64,000 nucleotides of DNA, taken from Salipiger sp. CCB-MM3. Lineage in GTDB: Bacteria > Pseudomonadota > Alphaproteobacteria > Rhodobacterales > Rhodobacteraceae. The stretch is taken from contig NZ_CP014597.1 in the NCBI RefSeq assembly GCF_001687105.1, positions 248,001 to 312,000 on the forward strand, in the 5' to 3' direction. The notes beneath the pieces are model-generated. The model had not been told where the DNA came from and ran no database searches. It was given only the letters and a program-made list of their open reading frames with translations. Of this stretch, positions 1 to 8,874 are shown piece by piece. The translations under genes were made by a program, and so were the position numbers. The number at the start of each line of letters is the position of its first letter. Position 1 is the stretch's first letter.

Positions 1-515
1 TGCGTTGAGGTGAGTTTCACGCTCCCCGACCTACCTTTCACCGTGAGAACTCGGCCGCTTTTGAGCTCAAAGGGTCCGCTCCCAAGCGAGGGAACATCCA
101 CACCTTCGTTCTTCAGTGTATAAATGACCCGCTCCAGGAGATCGTCAGGTTCGAAAGGCAGATTAAGGCGTCCAACGATACGAAAATCCTCGCGCATGTC
201 GCCTACAAAAGAAATTTCTGCGCTCAAAAGGGCCAGGACCCTTACCCTGCTGCGTGCCATTCTGAAAGCGCCGGAAAAATCCGTGATCGCCCCATCTGAA
301 AAAGGCGGATGACAGACAAAGAGGTCTGGAAACCCACCCTTAGAAACAGCGTCTGTGGCCTCATGGATGGAAGACACACAGTCTACGCGCCAATCAGGGC
401 GAGCACTTCTAAGTGCCTGTGACATCAATAGGACCATGCTGCTGTCTGCGCCAACCACGGTAATATGGAGAGCTTTTTGTGTTTCACAACCATGAAGGTC
501 TCTGGAAATCTTCAT
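1..515 (-). CDS. Response-regulator-like protein with degenerate receiver domain (partial at left edge)
   Basis: The frame starts at an ATG at 515, preceded by an AGGGGAG ribosome binding site, and runs off the left edge after 171 codons. Residues about 18-130 have the size and alternating hydrophobic pattern of a CheY-like receiver domain (VVGADSS near the start, LNLPFEPDDLLERV near the end). The places that normally carry the phosphoacceptor Asp and the conserved Lys read VCHPPF and LNLPF, so no phosphorylation site is visible. From about residue 150 (FELKSGRVLTV, then VKLTST) it begins to resemble an OmpR-type winged-helix domain, which is lost at the edge. It is probably an atypical regulator that does not depend on phosphorylation. 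The family call is pattern-based inference. Confidence 0.6.
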   Translation of the reverse strand, partial: MKISRDLHGCETQKALHITVVGADSSMVLLMSQALRSARPDWRVDCVSSIHEATDAVSKGGFPDLFVCHPPFSDGAITDFSGAFRMARSRVRVLALLSAEISFVGDMREDFRIVGRLNLPFEPDDLLERVIYTLKNEGVDVPSLGSGPFELKSGRVLTVKGRSGSVKLTST

Positions 516-710
516 ATTCGCTCCCCTAGACGAAACCAACGCAAAAAATGACCACATACTCTGTACTAGGCTGACCTTGAACAGATCAACTCGAAACCAA
601 CAAGTATGTCATTTAGCCGGCACATCCTCAAATTTGGTTACACGATTAACCACGTAAACTGCCCCTACATCATGAATTGTTACATGATTAGGAAGCCATA
701 GGAGTGTATC

Positions 711-896
711 ATGTCGGCAACACAAATTCGCAAAATTACAACCGTCTGCCCTATCGGGACCAAAGGTCTTCAACTTGCACAAGGTGAAATGCTGAGCATC
801 GGTGACAACGATCACGCCTCAGGAACCAAGAGCATCGCAAGCATTCGTGTAGGAAAGCGCGTTGTAGAAGGTGAGCTTCTAGCTGAAATGACATAA
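711..896 (+). CDS. Small hypothetical protein (61 aa)
   Basis: This short frame begins at an ATG preceded by AGGAG at a normal distance, which is the main reason to believe it. The product is soluble, with no signal peptide, membrane segment or motif I recognise (it opens MSATQIRKITT and ends ELLAEMT). It stands alone between the minus-strand receiver-like gene and the MucR-like gene. An antisense frame at 609-815 covers much of the same DNA but has no convincing start. The function is unknown. Confidence 0.5.
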   Translation: MSATQIRKITTVCPIGTKGLQLAQGEMLSIGDNDHASGTKSIASIRVGKRVVEGELLAEMT

Positions 897-1029
897 GAGA
901 ACTGTCTTTCAAAACATCCAATCATAGAGAACTACCAACCTAATGATCAGCCGGCGTCGAAATAAGGATTGACTCTACCTAAACTGTTCTTTAAAAATTG
1001 TGGCGTCTTTTGGTTTTAACGAGGATGAT

Positions 1030-1560
1030 ATGAAGGATTTCTCCGACATTCCCGCAACCCCTGCTCATGGCGAAACCGACGCCGCAACGATGGATACTGA
1101 ACAGATGATTTTTCGCCTGGTCGCCGCCAAAGCTGCCGCCAGCGCGCGTGCGGGCCAACCAATGGGCCCTGAAGCCATTGCCAAGATGACGCTCGATCTT
1201 CACAAAATGATGTCTTCCAGTGACCTGCCCGTCGTGGCATCACTCGACAAAGAACCCAAGGCAGCGCCTGCCCCAAAGACTTGGAAAGGCGAACGCGCTC
1301 CTGACGATCCTTTTTGCGCGATCGAAGATACGGTGCAAGACGACTACATCGTTTGCCTCGAGAACGGCCGCCACCTCTCTATGCTCAAGCGTCACCTCAA
1401 CGAGACCTACGGCATGACACCCGCGGAGTACCGTGCCAAGTGGGGCCTGCCGGACGACTATCCGATGACCGCCCCCAACTACACCGCGAAGAAGGCGAGC
1501 GCTGCGTTCAAAAGTGGGCTGGGCCGGCATGCTCGATCGGCAAAGGCAGTGCTCGCCTGA
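1030..1560 (+). CDS. Ros/MucR family transcriptional regulator lacking two zinc ligands
   Basis: The C-terminal 80 residues are a Ros/MucR DNA-binding domain, with MLKRHL, TPAEYRAKWGLPDDYP and APNY. In the prokaryotic zinc finger the ligands are Cys-x2-Cys/Asp, then two His. Here the segments read CLEN and KRHLNETY, so the second and fourth ligand positions are Asn and Thr. Metal-free Ros homologues are known from Mesorhizobium, so the domain may still fold and bind AT-rich DNA. The N-terminal 90 residues are a low-complexity, partly helical leader. I chose the ATG at 1030 because GAGG lies 6 bases upstream; an in-frame GTG at 1000 would add ten residues. A hairpin terminator follows 20 bases after the stop. 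A second MucR-like gene with intact ligands lies at 5281. Confidence 0.85.
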   Translation: MKDFSDIPATPAHGETDAATMDTEQMIFRLVAAKAAASARAGQPMGPEAIAKMTLDLHKMMSSSDLPVVASLDKEPKAAPAPKTWKGERAPDDPFCAIEDTVQDDYIVCLENGRHLSMLKRHLNETYGMTPAEYRAKWGLPDDYPMTAPNYTAKKASAAFKSGLGRHARSAKAVLA

Positions 1561-1580
1561 CAAGCACGACATCGCACAGG

Positions 1581-1606
1581 AAAGGCCCCGCAACCGCGGG
1601 GCCTTT
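1581..1606 (+). terminator. Rho-independent terminator after the MucR-like gene
   Basis: A perfect 11-bp stem (AAAGGCCCCGC pairing with GCGGGGCCTTT) with a 4-base loop begins 20 bases after the stop codon of the MucR-like gene. The A-rich and T-rich ends of the stem could let it act on both strands. Confidence 0.85.
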
Positions 1607-1638
1607 CTAGTAATTGTAGATAGAAAAGCAGGAGCCGC

Positions 1639-1803
1639 ATGTAGCTAAAGAGATTGAACAAAAATTTCTGATCGATACCGATCATCCACACCTTAAGGCA
1701 ATCTTTGCCATGAACCCATTGCGCATCAAGCAAGCCTATCTCTCGACAAGTGCAGGCTCCACCGTCCGTCTTCGAGTGCAAGATAGCCATGCATTCCTAA
1801 ACG
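1639..1803 (+). pseudogene. CYTH-domain protein, 5' fragment (frameshifted at codon 2 and truncated)
   Basis: Read from 1642, this DNA encodes the start of a CYTH domain (triphosphate tunnel metalloenzyme family). The ExExK signature appears as EIEQKF, followed by IKQAYLS and TVRLRV, the usual second and third strands. An AGGAG site and an ATG at 1639 sit just upstream, but ATG is followed directly by TAG. One missing base after the ATG puts the CYTH frame out of register. Similarity stops at about 1803, where an antisense IS3 orfA remnant begins. The gene therefore has both a start-proximal frameshift and a lost 3' half, and cannot make a functional enzyme. Confidence 0.65.
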
Positions 1804-1950
1804 TTACTGCTTCCGCCACCGATAGAACGTGTGCTGCGATATCCCGATCTGGCGCACCGCATCGGCCGTCGACAGGCCCTGACCGTGCAGCACCTCAACG
1901 TGGCGCAGCCTGGTGACAATGTCTTCCGGCTTCTCTCGCTTTCCAGCCAT
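1804..1950 (-). pseudogene. IS3-family OrfA remnant (48 codons)
   Basis: The minus strand reads MAGKREKPEDIVTRLRHVEV, then a helix-turn-helix (STADAVRQIGIS) and TFYRWRKQ, typical of the N-terminal half of IS3-family OrfA. It stops at TAA at 1804, where intact OrfA proteins continue for another 40-60 residues into a leucine-zipper region. No OrfB follows. The start codon has the GGAGG-type leader usual in these elements. The deletion or rearrangement that removed the rest also cut the CYTH gene. Confidence 0.8.
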
Positions 1951-2010
1951 TCCGTAGTCCTCCTATTCACCGAAATCCTATCGGACTTCAGGCTTCGTGG
2001 GTGGACCACT
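1804..2010 (-). mobile_element. IS3-family element remnant (5' end only)
   Basis: This segment contains the OrfA remnant and about 60 bases of leader. The leader ends in GTGGGTGGACCAC at 1999-2011, which read on the minus strand (TGGTCCACCC) has the TG start expected of an IS3 terminal inverted repeat. The other end and OrfB are gone. The outer boundary is placed where the upstream small gene ends and is an inference. Confidence 0.55.
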
Positions 2011-2202
2011 TCAAAGGGGCTGCCTCAGCTGCTCATGAATTTCGGAGGAGAAGTCATCGTCCTTCAACTGGCCACCTGCCTGCAGGGCCAGGTCCAGGAA
2101 AATTTCACTCCACCGCGGGAATTTCCCCGTCTGGCTGCAAGGAAGAATGGCATGACGGACGTCCCCGCTGCGGTCCTTGATCTCGATAGCAGAATTCGAC
2201 AT
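2011..2202 (-). CDS. Small hypothetical protein (63 aa), possibly trimmed by the IS3 remnant
   Basis: The frame starts at an ATG with a GGGAGG site 5 bases upstream and encodes a charged, soluble peptide beginning MSNSAIEIKDRSG. Its TGA stop lies exactly at the presumed tip of the IS3 remnant, so the native C-terminus may have been lost and replaced. I see no recognisable domain. It is divergent from the AT-hook gene at 2289, and the two probably share the promoter region between 2203 and 2288. Confidence 0.5.
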   Translation of the reverse strand: MSNSAIEIKDRSGDVRHAILPCSQTGKFPRWSEIFLDLALQAGGQLKDDDFSSEIHEQLRQPL

Positions 2203-2288
2203 GATGCCTCCCTGCTAGAGAGGGTTGCGACGGAACTTTGAGAAGTCTTTTCTCCATGTCGCACGACGACGTTTTACCGAGGACATAA

Positions 2289-3242
2289 ATGGACAACTCC
2301 AACGCTCTTCCAGACCGGTTCGAGGCCGCAAGCGAACCGACGGATGGTCTCATAACGATCACTGATAAGAAGACCGGCCGCGAGACTAAGGTTGGCCTCA
2401 CGTTCTACGCGAGCTTCGTCCAATCCCTGAACGAGCTCATCGATTTCTCGGAAATTGAGACCCCCTCTTCCGAGACTGTCGCCACTGCGCCTGCCGCGGC
2501 AGACGAAGAGGTTCTCGTCGTAGAGGCTACCAAGCCCAAGCGTGGCCGGCCGAAGAAGGTCGTTAAAAGCGCGCCTGACGAGCCCGCGCAATCCCCGGAA
2601 GCTACGGACGCCGCTCAAGCGGAAACTCCCGCGGAGGAGCAACCTTCGCAGGAACCCACGAAACCCAAGCGTGGGCGAAAGAAGAGGGCCGCAGAACAAG
2701 AGCTGCCACTGGAGCCTGCGGCACAGCCGTCGGAGGAAGCCCCAAAGCCGAAACGTGGCCGCCCTAAAAAGTCTGACGCAGCACCCGAGACGTCAGCGGA
2801 ACCTGCCGAGACCGCCCAGGTCGAAGAGGCAGCACCTGAAAAGGTTGCTGAACCGGCTGCCAAACCGAAGCGTGGGCGCCCCAAAAAGAGCGCTGCGAAG
2901 ACCTCTTCCGCAAAGGCAACGGAAGAAGCCAAAGTTGTTGAAGAGGCTCCGAAGTCTAAGCGCGTACGACCTCAAAAAGCCGTTCCCAAGAAAGAGGCTG
3001 CTCCCGCAACCGCGGTCAGCACACCATCTATCGAAGGCAAGGGCTACGTCCTCGTTCCGCGATCCGACGACAAAATGCCGGTGTACGACATCATCGCTAC
3101 CAGTGGCGCAAATCTCGGGACGGTCCAACAGAAGGCGGACAAGCGATATTACGTGGAGCCTGCGGATCAGGAAAAGTTCGACCCCACTGACCATACCAGC
3201 CTGATTGCCGCCAAGACACGCGTGTTTGTCATCGCGCGCTAA
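2289..3242 (+). CDS. Multi-AT-hook DNA-binding protein (317 aa)
   Basis: After a compact N-terminal region of about 55 residues (ITITDKKTGRETKVGLTFY) comes a long Ala/Pro/Glu-rich linker carrying five regularly spaced basic motifs. Three read KPKRGRPKK, one KPKRGRKKR and one a decayed KSKRVRPQK. The Arg-Gly-Arg-Pro core is the AT-hook that inserts into the minor groove of AT-rich DNA, otherwise best known in eukaryotic HMGA proteins. The last 70 residues (YVLVPRSDDKMPVYDIIATS onward) form a separate small domain I cannot name. GAGGA lies 6 bases before the ATG. It probably acts as a plasmid nucleoid protein or broad regulator; that role is inferred. Two MucR-like proteins, which also favour AT-rich DNA, are encoded on either side. 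Confidence 0.85.
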   Translation: MDNSNALPDRFEAASEPTDGLITITDKKTGRETKVGLTFYASFVQSLNELIDFSEIETPSSETVATAPAAADEEVLVVEATKPKRGRPKKVVKSAPDEPAQSPEATDAAQAETPAEEQPSQEPTKPKRGRKKRAAEQELPLEPAAQPSEEAPKPKRGRPKKSDAAPETSAEPAETAQVEEAAPEKVAEPAAKPKRGRPKKSAAKTSSAKATEEAKVVEEAPKSKRVRPQKAVPKKEAAPATAVSTPSIEGKGYVLVPRSDDKMPVYDIIATSGANLGTVQQKADKRYYVEPADQEKFDPTDHTSLIAAKTRVFVIAR

Positions 3243-3244
3243 GG

Positions 3245-4989
3245 CTAGAGCTCGATCCCGAAGGCCAGCTCGTCTGCGGCCTTCGGGGCAAAGAGCGCGA
3301 TGATATCCTCCGCCGCGCTCTGGATGGCCTCGTTCTCCGACAACGCTGAAATCTCCTCTTTCGTCGTTGGTCGCGCCTCAACGATCCGTACGATTTCGAT
3401 CTCCCGCACCTGACCGGCATCCACCTTTTCAGAGAGCCGCTCTCTCAGGGAGACGAATTTCTCCTGCAGTCCTTCTGGAAGGCGATCACGCTGCCTTTCA
3501 GACAAAGCAACGTACTCCTCGACCTAAATCGTAGGGGCGATCTCATGCCAACTTCCTGACAGCACGATCTCCGCAGTATCGGACAGAAGTGCTCGCCAGC
3601 CATGAAGTGTGACCTTAAGGGCCCCATAGCGCTCAGGGAGGATCGCCATGTACCCGCTACCGATAAGCTGCCGAATGATCGACTTCCAGGTTTCCTGCGG
3701 CAGCGAACGCCCTGCACCAAAGCAGTGCAGTGCTTATTCTCGGCCGTTTCTTGTAAGCGGAGGTCTTCTGCAATTGTCACACTTGCCGCAGGGCTGCGCG
3801 TCGATCTCGCCGAAGTAGGCCAGCAAGGGTTTCATGCGGCAGCCCGGCGTCTCAATCATAGAGATCACGCTCTCCAGTTTAGAGCGCAAAACCGCGCGGC
3901 GGTCGTCATCCATGTCCCTGTTAGCTTCGATCTTCTGGCGTTGCTTCCCGAGAGCTTTCTTCTCAAACAGCATCAACGCCGAAGCAGGCTGGCCATCACG
4001 GCCGGCACGCCCGATCTCCTGATAGTACCCTTCCAAGGTCGAGGGCGGCTCCAAGTGCACGAAAAAGCGAACGTCGCCCCTATCGATCCCCATCCCAAAA
4101 GCGATCGTAGCAACAACGATGATTTCCTCTTCCTCGAGGAACCTCTCTTGGGCTCTTTCACGGTCCTCTGAAGACATGCCGGCATGATAGCCCACAGCGT
4201 TCAATCCCTTCCGTGTCGGTTCCAGAACAGTCTCGTCGACACCTTTTCTACTCGCGCGGTAGATGACGCCGGCCTGACCGCTACGCGATTTGAGGAACTT
4301 TTGGAGGTGAGGCAGGACTTCGCCCTCAACCTGCCGGATCTCCACGGACAGCTTTTCCCTCTGGAAACTGGATTGGAACCAGCGTGCGTCCTCCAACCCC
4401 AATGAGGCAACGATGTCATTCTGTGTTGCGGGGTCCGCGGTAGCTGTCAGCGCAATCTTCGGACTTCCCTCGAACTCCTCCAGGACGCAGCCAACCTCTC
4501 GGTACACACTCCTAAAATCGTGCCCCCATTGGGAGACACAGTGTGCCTCATCGATCGCGAAGAGAGAGACCTTCACGCTTCAAAGGAACTCTTGAAAGCG
4601 AGGTAATTGGAGCCTCTCTGGCGCCACGTAAAAAAATCCACCTCCCCTGCACGAATGCCCGACAGGGTGTCCCGGTGAGTGGCCGCCGACTGTGAACTGG
4701 AGATGTATTCTGCACGCAGGCCCCGCCCCCTAAGCGCGTCGACCTGATCCTTCATCACAGCGACCAAAGGAGAAACCACAACAGCAACCCCTTCACGGAT
4801 GAGACCGGGAACCTGGTAGCACAAGGACTTACCGCCGCCCGTCGGCATGAGAACGAACACGTTCTCCCCCGAGACGACAGCGTCGACGATGTCCTTTTGG
4901 TTCAGGCGGAATCCATCATACCCGAAGACCTTCTTGAGTACTCCCAAGGGAGCTCCAGTGCTTTCCTTAAGGTCGTTTCCCATGTTCAT
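3245..4989 (-). pseudogene. recQ: ATP-dependent DNA helicase RecQ, inactivated by one frameshift and three stops
   Basis: Joined across the lesions, the minus strand gives a full-length RecQ: motif I in PTGGGKSLCYQ, the DEAH box in AIDEAHCVSQWGHDFR, motif VI in QEIGRAGRDGQ, the zinc-binding CGKCDNC, an RQC domain and a short tail. The lesions are a one-base loss in the run of seven T (minus strand) at 4630-4636, a TGA at 4580-4582 where Arg is expected (FL-stop-SVKVS), a TAA at 3734-3736 between the zinc module and ALHCFGAGRS, and a TAG at 3524-3526. The residues between the lesions are still well conserved, so decay is recent. RecQ works with RecJ in the RecFOR pathway, and a RecJ remnant lies at 9404. 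Confidence 0.85.
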
Positions 4990-5280
4990 GTCACCTCATT
5001 AGCGATGCGCGAAGGAAAATAGCACACAGTGCCTTTCGCACTTCCTTCTCGGTGACGCCAAAGAGAAGCACTTTCCTTGTTCTCAACAATAGTAACAAGA
5101 TCACAAAAGGAATGAAAGGTGAACGTAAAAAGAACAGATCAGCATACGGCGTCAGGTAGAAAGACAGACTCTGAATTTTTCTCTATTAAATGGATAAATT
5201 CTTGACGAAACACTCTGAAAAGTCACATAAAGGGCCATCAACGACCCCGCTAACTCCCAGATTCATGGAGTATCCCCAAA

Positions 5281-6057
5281 ATGGCATCCGACGATAACCA
5301 GTGGTTCAAGATAGCCGAGGCTTTCGCTTCCAAAGAGTCATCCAGCGCAGACGATGTTGTAAAACTCCTTCGCGAGATGAAGTCCCTAATGGGAACAGAA
5401 GCACCCACCTCCACTACAGCGCCAGTCGCAGAAGCGCCTGCCCCCACCCCGGCCCCAGAACAAACCGCTCCGGCTGTTGAGCCCCAGAGCGCCCCAGAAG
5501 AGGCTGCCCGCGCCGCGGACCTCTTTGAAGAGGCAACTAACACGGCTCCGGTCGCAACCGAGACCCCGGCTCCCAAAAAGCGCCGTGCACCTCGCAAGCC
5601 CAAGGCAGAGACCGCTCCCGAGGCAACCCAGCCCGTAGAAGACGCCCCTAAAACGCGGAAAAAGCGTTCGACAACCAAGGCTGAGGCCACTGTTGAGAAC
5701 TTGCAGCCCGCGGTCCTCGAAGAAGGAGAACCCGAAGTCCAAGGGACTGATGAAGTCCAGGTAGAAATGCCGGATGGCCCGCCGGCGCTGCCGATCGAAG
5801 ACGCTCTCACAGACGACGAGATTTTCTGTCTTGAGTGTGGCCGCGGCATGACGATGCTTAAGCGCCACTTGGGTTCAGCCCACAATCTGACACCGGAACA
5901 GTACCGCAAGCGTTGGGACCTCCCCGACGACTATCCGGTCACAGCACCGAACTACTCCGTGTCCAAATCGGACTATGCCAAGAAAATTCAGTTCGGTCAG
6001 AAGGACTCCAAATACGCTCCCAAGCGTCGAGGCCGCAAGAAGAAGAACGCTGCCTGA
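5281..6057 (+). CDS. Ros/MucR family regulator with long Ala/Pro-rich leader and intact zinc finger
   Basis: Residues about 180-240 form a complete Ros/MucR domain with all four ligands (CLEC, then KRHLGSAH), followed by TPEQYRKRWDLPDDYP and APNYS. A basic tail ending RRGRKKKNAA resembles an AT-hook. The first 175 residues are unusual for this family, which is normally about 150 residues in total: a short helical segment (WFKIAEAFASK) and then an Ala/Pro/Glu-rich linker with basic clusters such as KKRRAPRKPK and RKKRSTTK. The design parallels the AT-hook protein at 2289. GGAG lies 10 bases before the ATG, and a terminator follows. It is probably a nucleoid-binding regulator or silencer of AT-rich DNA. 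Confidence 0.85.
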   Translation: MASDDNQWFKIAEAFASKESSSADDVVKLLREMKSLMGTEAPTSTTAPVAEAPAPTPAPEQTAPAVEPQSAPEEAARAADLFEEATNTAPVATETPAPKKRRAPRKPKAETAPEATQPVEDAPKTRKKRSTTKAEATVENLQPAVLEEGEPEVQGTDEVQVEMPDGPPALPIEDALTDDEIFCLECGRGMTMLKRHLGSAHNLTPEQYRKRWDLPDDYPVTAPNYSVSKSDYAKKIQFGQKDSKYAPKRRGRKKKNAA

Positions 6058-6077
6058 CCCTAGGGATGTTTGAATGC

Positions 6078-6110
6078 GATCGCCGGGCCAATGGTCCGGC
6101 GATTTTCTTT
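6078..6110 (+). terminator. Rho-independent terminator after the second MucR-like gene
   Basis: The stem ATCGCCGG / CCGGCGAT is followed by TTTCTTTTT and starts about 20 bases after the stop codon. Confidence 0.8.
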
Positions 6111-6179
6111 TTGAGGCCCGTGGTGGCTCCATTTTAACGGCGATGCGCTTGGTTGCAGGAAAGAACTGCGGAGCCAAGC

Positions 6180-6335
6180 ATGCAAACCAAGACAACCCTT
6201 TTCACCCTCCTGCTTTGCGGCGTTGCTGTCTGTGGGGGCGACGATCAACGCCCGGGGTACCTTACCTCCGACAGCGTCACCCCCTTGCCGCCCGTTGCGT
6301 ACTGCTCTCGTAGCGCCAGGAGGTGTTCTTCGTGA
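6180..6335 (+). CDS. Possible small secreted peptide (51 aa), doubtful
   Basis: An ATG with GGAG 8 bases upstream opens a frame whose first 20 residues (MQTKTTLFTLLLCGVAVCGG) look like a signal sequence. There is no standard lipobox. Its 3' half lies antisense to the tail of the exonuclease I pseudogene, so only the first 65 bases are free of another gene. It may be spurious. Confidence 0.25.
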   Translation: MQTKTTLFTLLLCGVAVCGGDDQRPGYLTSDSVTPLPPVAYCSRSARRCSS

Positions 6336-7638
6336 ACCAACTCCTCGGGGGCATGCAGGGCGACCAGCCGGCCGGCGAAGTCCTTCAACCTCGGGTCCGT
6401 GAGCTTTTCAATCTGCTGGAGTCGACGATCCCACTCCTCCTCTCGAGAAATGATCCTGCACCGATTTCTGTCCTCGTTGCTGACGCAACTTGTTGTAGAT
6501 CTCGGACTCCCGGGCAACCTTTCGGCCAGAGAACTTCTGGCACCCGTCTGCCTCCATAATGGAGGCCACCTCTTGGAACTTCTTCACGATGTCTGGCCGC
6601 CGAATGTGCTCCGCGCGACGCTCCAAGGTGTCAAAATCGCACCGGTAGCGCATCTCAGTCAGACGCATGCGCAGGCTTCTATCGTGCCGCTCCACGAGTA
6701 CGGGACATGCAATATGCTTGATGATACGAAAAGGACCGTCGCCCTTGTAAAGGTTTTCAGCGATCTCTTCCGCCGACATGTGCATCCACTCTCTTGGATG
6801 AATAGCCAGGTCGACACCAACTGTCTTGAAGCCACTGTTTCCGACCTTCGCCATCGGGCGAACGGCGTAACCTCTGGTGCACCAAAGTGCGAAATTCGAA
6901 AAGGAAGTCGCCACCAGTCATGTGCTTCTGGATAAGACTCCCAACATACTTCTTGTTGGAGAGGTCGACGAACTGGTGGAACACGGACGGGGCAGCCCGC
7001 ACAAAGATGACAAGCAGATCCTTGGTCATCAGAGTGTCCGCCTCAGCATCGTGGGCATTATCAGAGATCATTCCATTGGCGATCATCACATCTGAGAGGC
7101 GCCAACTTACAGAACCGTCATCCTTCGTCCCCGGTTTGATGATCCCCGGGCGGATAAAATCCAGATACTGAAATGCAGGATACAAATCGAGACGCCGCAC
7201 ATCCTTACCCGTGGTAAGGTAAGTATCCTGCAGGTTGCGAAAAAGGAAGTATCTCAGGAGCCGCTCATCGTAAGAAAGGATGTTGTACCCGAAGATCACA
7301 GTCTTTTGTCCGTCAACTGCGGAGCGCGTTCCCACAGTCTTGCTGACTTCCTTAGCGGCTTCATATTCGGTCACACGGTCTGAGGAGGTAAGATCGGAAG
7401 GGCGAAGTCCCGTGACTTCAAGAGCTTTGGGGCCCGGAACCGCATAGGGCGTTCGCGCAATCTTGAGATTTACTGTCTTGATCACGTCCAGGTTTTGGTC
7501 AAGCTTAACGAAGGCCGCCTGCATTGGCTGGTCGGTGTCACAAAATAGACCTAGAGCCTCAAAGTCGTAACCAATATAGTTAAATTCGGGCAGAGAAGGC
7601 TTCTTCGGCGCTCTTCTGCCCATCAGTTTGATCGCCAT
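6245..7638 (-). pseudogene. sbcB: Exonuclease I (SbcB-type), inactivated by two frameshifts
   Basis: The first part (7638 to about 6890) is a DEDD-type 3'-5' exonuclease with the Asp-x-Glu motif in YDFEALG, a long helix at GYNILSYDERLLRYF and the last acidic motif in AHDAEADTL. The SH3-like and helical C-terminal parts of exonuclease I continue in a second frame (ALWCTRGYAVRP, then HIRRPDIVKKFQEV) and a third frame (NEDRNRCRIISREEEWDRRL). The frame changes lie near 6890 and near 6485. No stop codon falls within the catalytic domain, so a truncated nuclease could still be made. The enzyme degrades single-stranded DNA in recombination and mismatch repair. Confidence 0.75.
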
Positions 7639-7725
7639 AAGATGTAGTTCCGTTGGGCTCTAAGTGTGATAAAGCGCTACACTACACTTCTTACGAGAAC
7701 GTTAACCGCAGGGTGAAGCCGTCGA

Positions 7726-8826
7726 ATGAGACCTCAGTTCAAATCTCAGGGCCAGTTTAGTGTCGTACGCAAGAAGACCAAAAGCGTTCAGCAAGGCTTT
7801 CAGGAGTTTGACCAGAAGAGCGTGTTTGACACGACAGAACCCTCGCAGGGTAACGTGCTAGCGTCGGTCATAAGCACTGGTGACGTTCCGGTCATGAAAG
7901 TGAGATCAGATGCATTTGGAGCAGGCTCCAAAGAGGTAACTGTGCGCTTTCGAAGCGAAGAAGCCGCTAAGAAGTCTGCACCAGCCGAAGACGTGTACTC
8001 CTCATTCGCGATCAAGCCCGCTTGCCACGGGGAAGTTCCCAGAATTGCCGACAGCCTCCAGCCCGGCGATCTGGTAGAGCTTCAGGGGGTGATCGTCGAT
8101 CAGTTTGAGCAGTCAGAGGTCTTCCCATGGAATGCGAAAACGGTTGTTCCGGCGGCTGAGACCAGAACAACCGTCGCTATGTCTGAAGCCCTCTGCAGCA
8201 TCTTGCATTCAGTGAACCCGAAGGACGATGCGAAAAAAGACTTTCGCATCGTGATCGCCTCACCTGCCGAGGCGCAAGAGGTTACAGATGTCTTGGGTGA
8301 TCTAACGCGACTGAAAGAGTATCTCGGTTTCAAGCATGGTGCCGTGAACGGCTTCGTCATCCGCGGTACGCACCGGGCCGGCGGCCGAGAGCTCAAAGGC
8401 GCTGCATGCTACCGGACTCTGCAAGACGACGAGAGAGGCCTCAGCGACGAAGCTGTCATCCTGAATTTCCTGAAAACGAAAAGCCATGTTTTCGCGCCTT
8501 ACATGTCGGCAAAGAATCCCTGGGAAATCATACCGCTTCACGTTGTAAACGTGCTCAATAGCGCCTCTCACCGGTTGGAAAGCCTTACGAAGCGGTATAG
8601 CTTCATGGCCCAGATAGATGGCTCTCATCAGGAAATGGAGTTTGGACACGCGAATGTGGTCCTGGACTTCAGAAGTGGTTCTCAGCGCCCTGTCTGCCGA
8701 CATTTCAACCTCTGCCGCCAGAAGCCAATCCGAATAGACACAGGCCTCCCAACGCGCGCACGCCCAAGGAAACTAAAGACCAACGAAGAGTCTGAGAGCT
8801 CAAAGATCACCAAGCTCTTCGGTTAA
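7726..8826 (+). CDS. Hypothetical protein (366 aa)
   Basis: This is a long open frame starting at an ATG (leader GGGTGAAGCC), divergent from the exonuclease I pseudogene with 87 bases between them. I do not recognise the family. The sequence is soluble, without signal or membrane segments. The middle (residues about 100-130, GDLVELQGVIVDQFEQS) has a pattern that could be an OB-type beta barrel, and the C-terminus is basic (RPRKLKTNEE, ending KITKLFG). The neighbours suggest a DNA-related job, but this is only context. Confidence 0.75.
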   Translation: MRPQFKSQGQFSVVRKKTKSVQQGFQEFDQKSVFDTTEPSQGNVLASVISTGDVPVMKVRSDAFGAGSKEVTVRFRSEEAAKKSAPAEDVYSSFAIKPACHGEVPRIADSLQPGDLVELQGVIVDQFEQSEVFPWNAKTVVPAAETRTTVAMSEALCSILHSVNPKDDAKKDFRIVIASPAEAQEVTDVLGDLTRLKEYLGFKHGAVNGFVIRGTHRAGGRELKGAACYRTLQDDERGLSDEAVILNFLKTKSHVFAPYMSAKNPWEIIPLHVVNVLNSASHRLESLTKRYSFMAQIDGSHQEMEFGHANVVLDFRSGSQRPVCRHFNLCRQKPIRIDTGLPTRARPRKLKTNEESESSKITKLFG

Positions 8827-8874
8827 CGGTCAGGAAAGCGATGTCTGCCACCTTGCGGGACAAAGGTGGACGAC

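Noticed and set aside
609..815. Minus-strand ORF of 68 codons
   Set aside because: It overlaps the small plus-strand gene at 711, which has a better ribosome binding site, and contains no recognisable features.
2542..3204. 220-codon frame inside the AT-hook gene
   Set aside because: Arg/Pro-rich shadow of the repetitive AT-hook coding sequence; no start signal.
3245..4989. Stop-codon recoding or programmed frameshifting in recQ
   Set aside because: All three stop types plus a homopolymer indel occur, with no recoding signals seen; ordinary decay is simpler, and neighbouring recombination genes are broken too.
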